From NCBI GenBank assembly GCA_965201085.1, contig CBDAVS010000016.1, positions 434,001-498,000 on the forward strand: a stretch of 64,000 bases of DNA, given 5' to 3'. The stretch's first letter is position 1. Each line of letters starts with the position of its first letter. The position numbers and the translations under genes were made by a program. Origin of the DNA: JAPOUP01 sp965201085. Its GTDB lineage: Bacteria; Pseudomonadota; Alphaproteobacteria; Rhodobacterales; Rhodobacteraceae. A model generated the notes under the pieces. The model was not told the origin of the DNA. It worked only from the letters and a program-made list of their open reading frames with translations, and ran no database searches. Below, piece after piece: positions 63,297 through 64,000 of the stretch.

Positions 63297-63859
63297 GCCA
63301 AATCCTGTATGCCTGTTTCCTGCCAGACTCAATTACAGCACTGTATGATCCGCAAAGCAATTCAAGATTATGTCAGACCACAGCCCTCCCTCGGATTTAT
63401 ATTCAGGTTCTCGGACTGCTGCGACACATCGATGGCAGGGCTGCGTTCTCATGGTTGTATCGACCCCATCGGAGATCAGGTCGGCTGCGGAAGCAAGAGG
63501 ATGAATGACGAGAGCGGATTGTCTACAGCATCGCTCAATCGCCGATCATGCTGGCTTCGCGCAGGTTATGCATCACAACGCTGTCAACGCAAAGTGTTCA
63601 GGATGACGCGACACCAGTCTGAATGCGATGGATTTCGGTACCGGAAACCCGGTCTCTCCGGGAAGCGTTTGCAGCGATTATTTCGAATATTGGATGCTGG
63701 AAAACCGATTTGCCGCCGTCGTAGGCGACATTCACACTTACGGGACAATTGGAGCCGTCATCCAGAGGTCGGAGTCGACCGCGATGACTCGCCGATCGAC
63801 GGTCTTATTTGAACCGGATGATTCATTCCGGTATATGATGCTGAGTGAACAAATTAGAG
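63297..63859. other. Divergent intergenic region without a supported gene
   Basis: 563 bp between the L,D-transpeptidase and the lipoprotein gene. Long frames on the plus strand (62847-63812) are mostly antisense to the transpeptidase. No tRNA or terminator was recognised. Confidence 0.4.
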
Positions 63860-64000
63860 ATGCCAATGCTGCGTATTATGGCGATGCTGGTCAGCGGTGC
63901 GTTTTTGATTTCCGCATGCGAGACCGGCGATGCTTCCCTTAACGATAGCCTGTCCATCACAGATCCTGACGGCACTTCAAAATCCCAAGCCTACAGGATT
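63860..64000 (+). CDS. Putative lipoprotein (partial, N-terminus only)
   Basis: 47 codons lie within the window and the frame stays open at the edge. MPMLRIMAMLVSGAFLISAC is a lipoprotein signal peptide with lipobox L-I-S-A-C (Cys at residue 20), so the product is anchored to a membrane after lipidation. The following ETGDASLNDSLSITDPDGTS is a flexible linker. The family cannot be told from this part. A gene of this kind next to an L,D-transpeptidase could act in the cell envelope (inference). Confidence 0.6.
   Translation, partial: MPMLRIMAMLVSGAFLISACETGDASLNDSLSITDPDGTSKSQAYRI

Noticed and set aside
62847..63812. 321-codon plus-strand ORF
   Set aside because: Mostly antisense to the L,D-transpeptidase gene; no family features.

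Overview
The window looks like an alphaproteobacterial chromosome, most likely from the Rhodobacteraceae or a close relative. The evidence is the gene content and order: a hisS-hisZ-hisG operon with short-form HisG, xdhABC joined to a BMP-type nucleoside ABC transporter, zur-znuCB divergent from znuA, an 1150-residue DnaE, HemF and HemH, and a plasmid-type replication initiator of the RPA family. Host genes are moderately GC-rich. The insertion sequences are visibly richer in GC and mostly frame-disrupted. At least eleven IS copies or remnants and about ten host pseudogenes lie within 64 kb, which suggests a lineage that recently expanded its IS load and is losing genes (inference).

Layout: 1-616 is the 5' end of a 5'-nucleotidase. 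738-5453 is a graveyard of IS30, IS256, IS1595/IS1634 and ISNCY pieces around one membrane protein gene. 5464-8576 is a two-gene operon encoding a GOLPH3 (GPP34) domain-cytochrome P450 fusion and a membrane acyltransferase. An IS30 copy separates it from an orphan DNA methyltransferase (10033-10788). 10952-21463 is a purine module on the minus strand: xanthine dehydrogenase xdhABC, ABC transporter ATPase, two permeases and substrate-binding protein, then a broken FAD oxidoreductase. 21926-30320 holds an AAA ATPase, dnaE and the hisS-hisZ-hisG operon. 30655-35764 is the zinc-uptake locus, split by an ISNCY-type element placed between two recognisable Zur boxes.

36372-40519 is a transposon with perfect 27-bp terminal inverted repeats. 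It carries an IS1595-type transposase, an adenine/cytosine-N type DNA methylase, an Eco29kI-like GIY-YIG restriction endonuclease, a small ORF and a tRNA-like gene; another IS has jumped into the methylase. 40715-43087 is a galactonate catabolic operon (dgoK, frameshifted dgoA, SMP-30 lactonase). 43329-47136 holds hemF, an SDR, an RsmC-like methyltransferase, clpS and a hypothetical gene.

47475-51360 is a Xre/MbcA-RES toxin-antitoxin locus hit independently by an IS30 copy and an ISNCY-type copy; removing each IS and one target duplication restores the reading frames. 51652-53799 holds a glutathione transferase, a nitrilase-family hydrolase and a glutaredoxin. 54092-60092 is an accessory island flanked by an IS5 and an IS30 element, with a truncated plasmid repA and a complete AbiE toxin-antitoxin pair preceded by a perfect 43-bp palindrome. 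60660-64000 returns to core genes: a methyltransferase, ferrochelatase, an L,D-transpeptidase and the start of a lipoprotein gene.

All calls come from reading the sequence and recalled family signatures. No database search was run.
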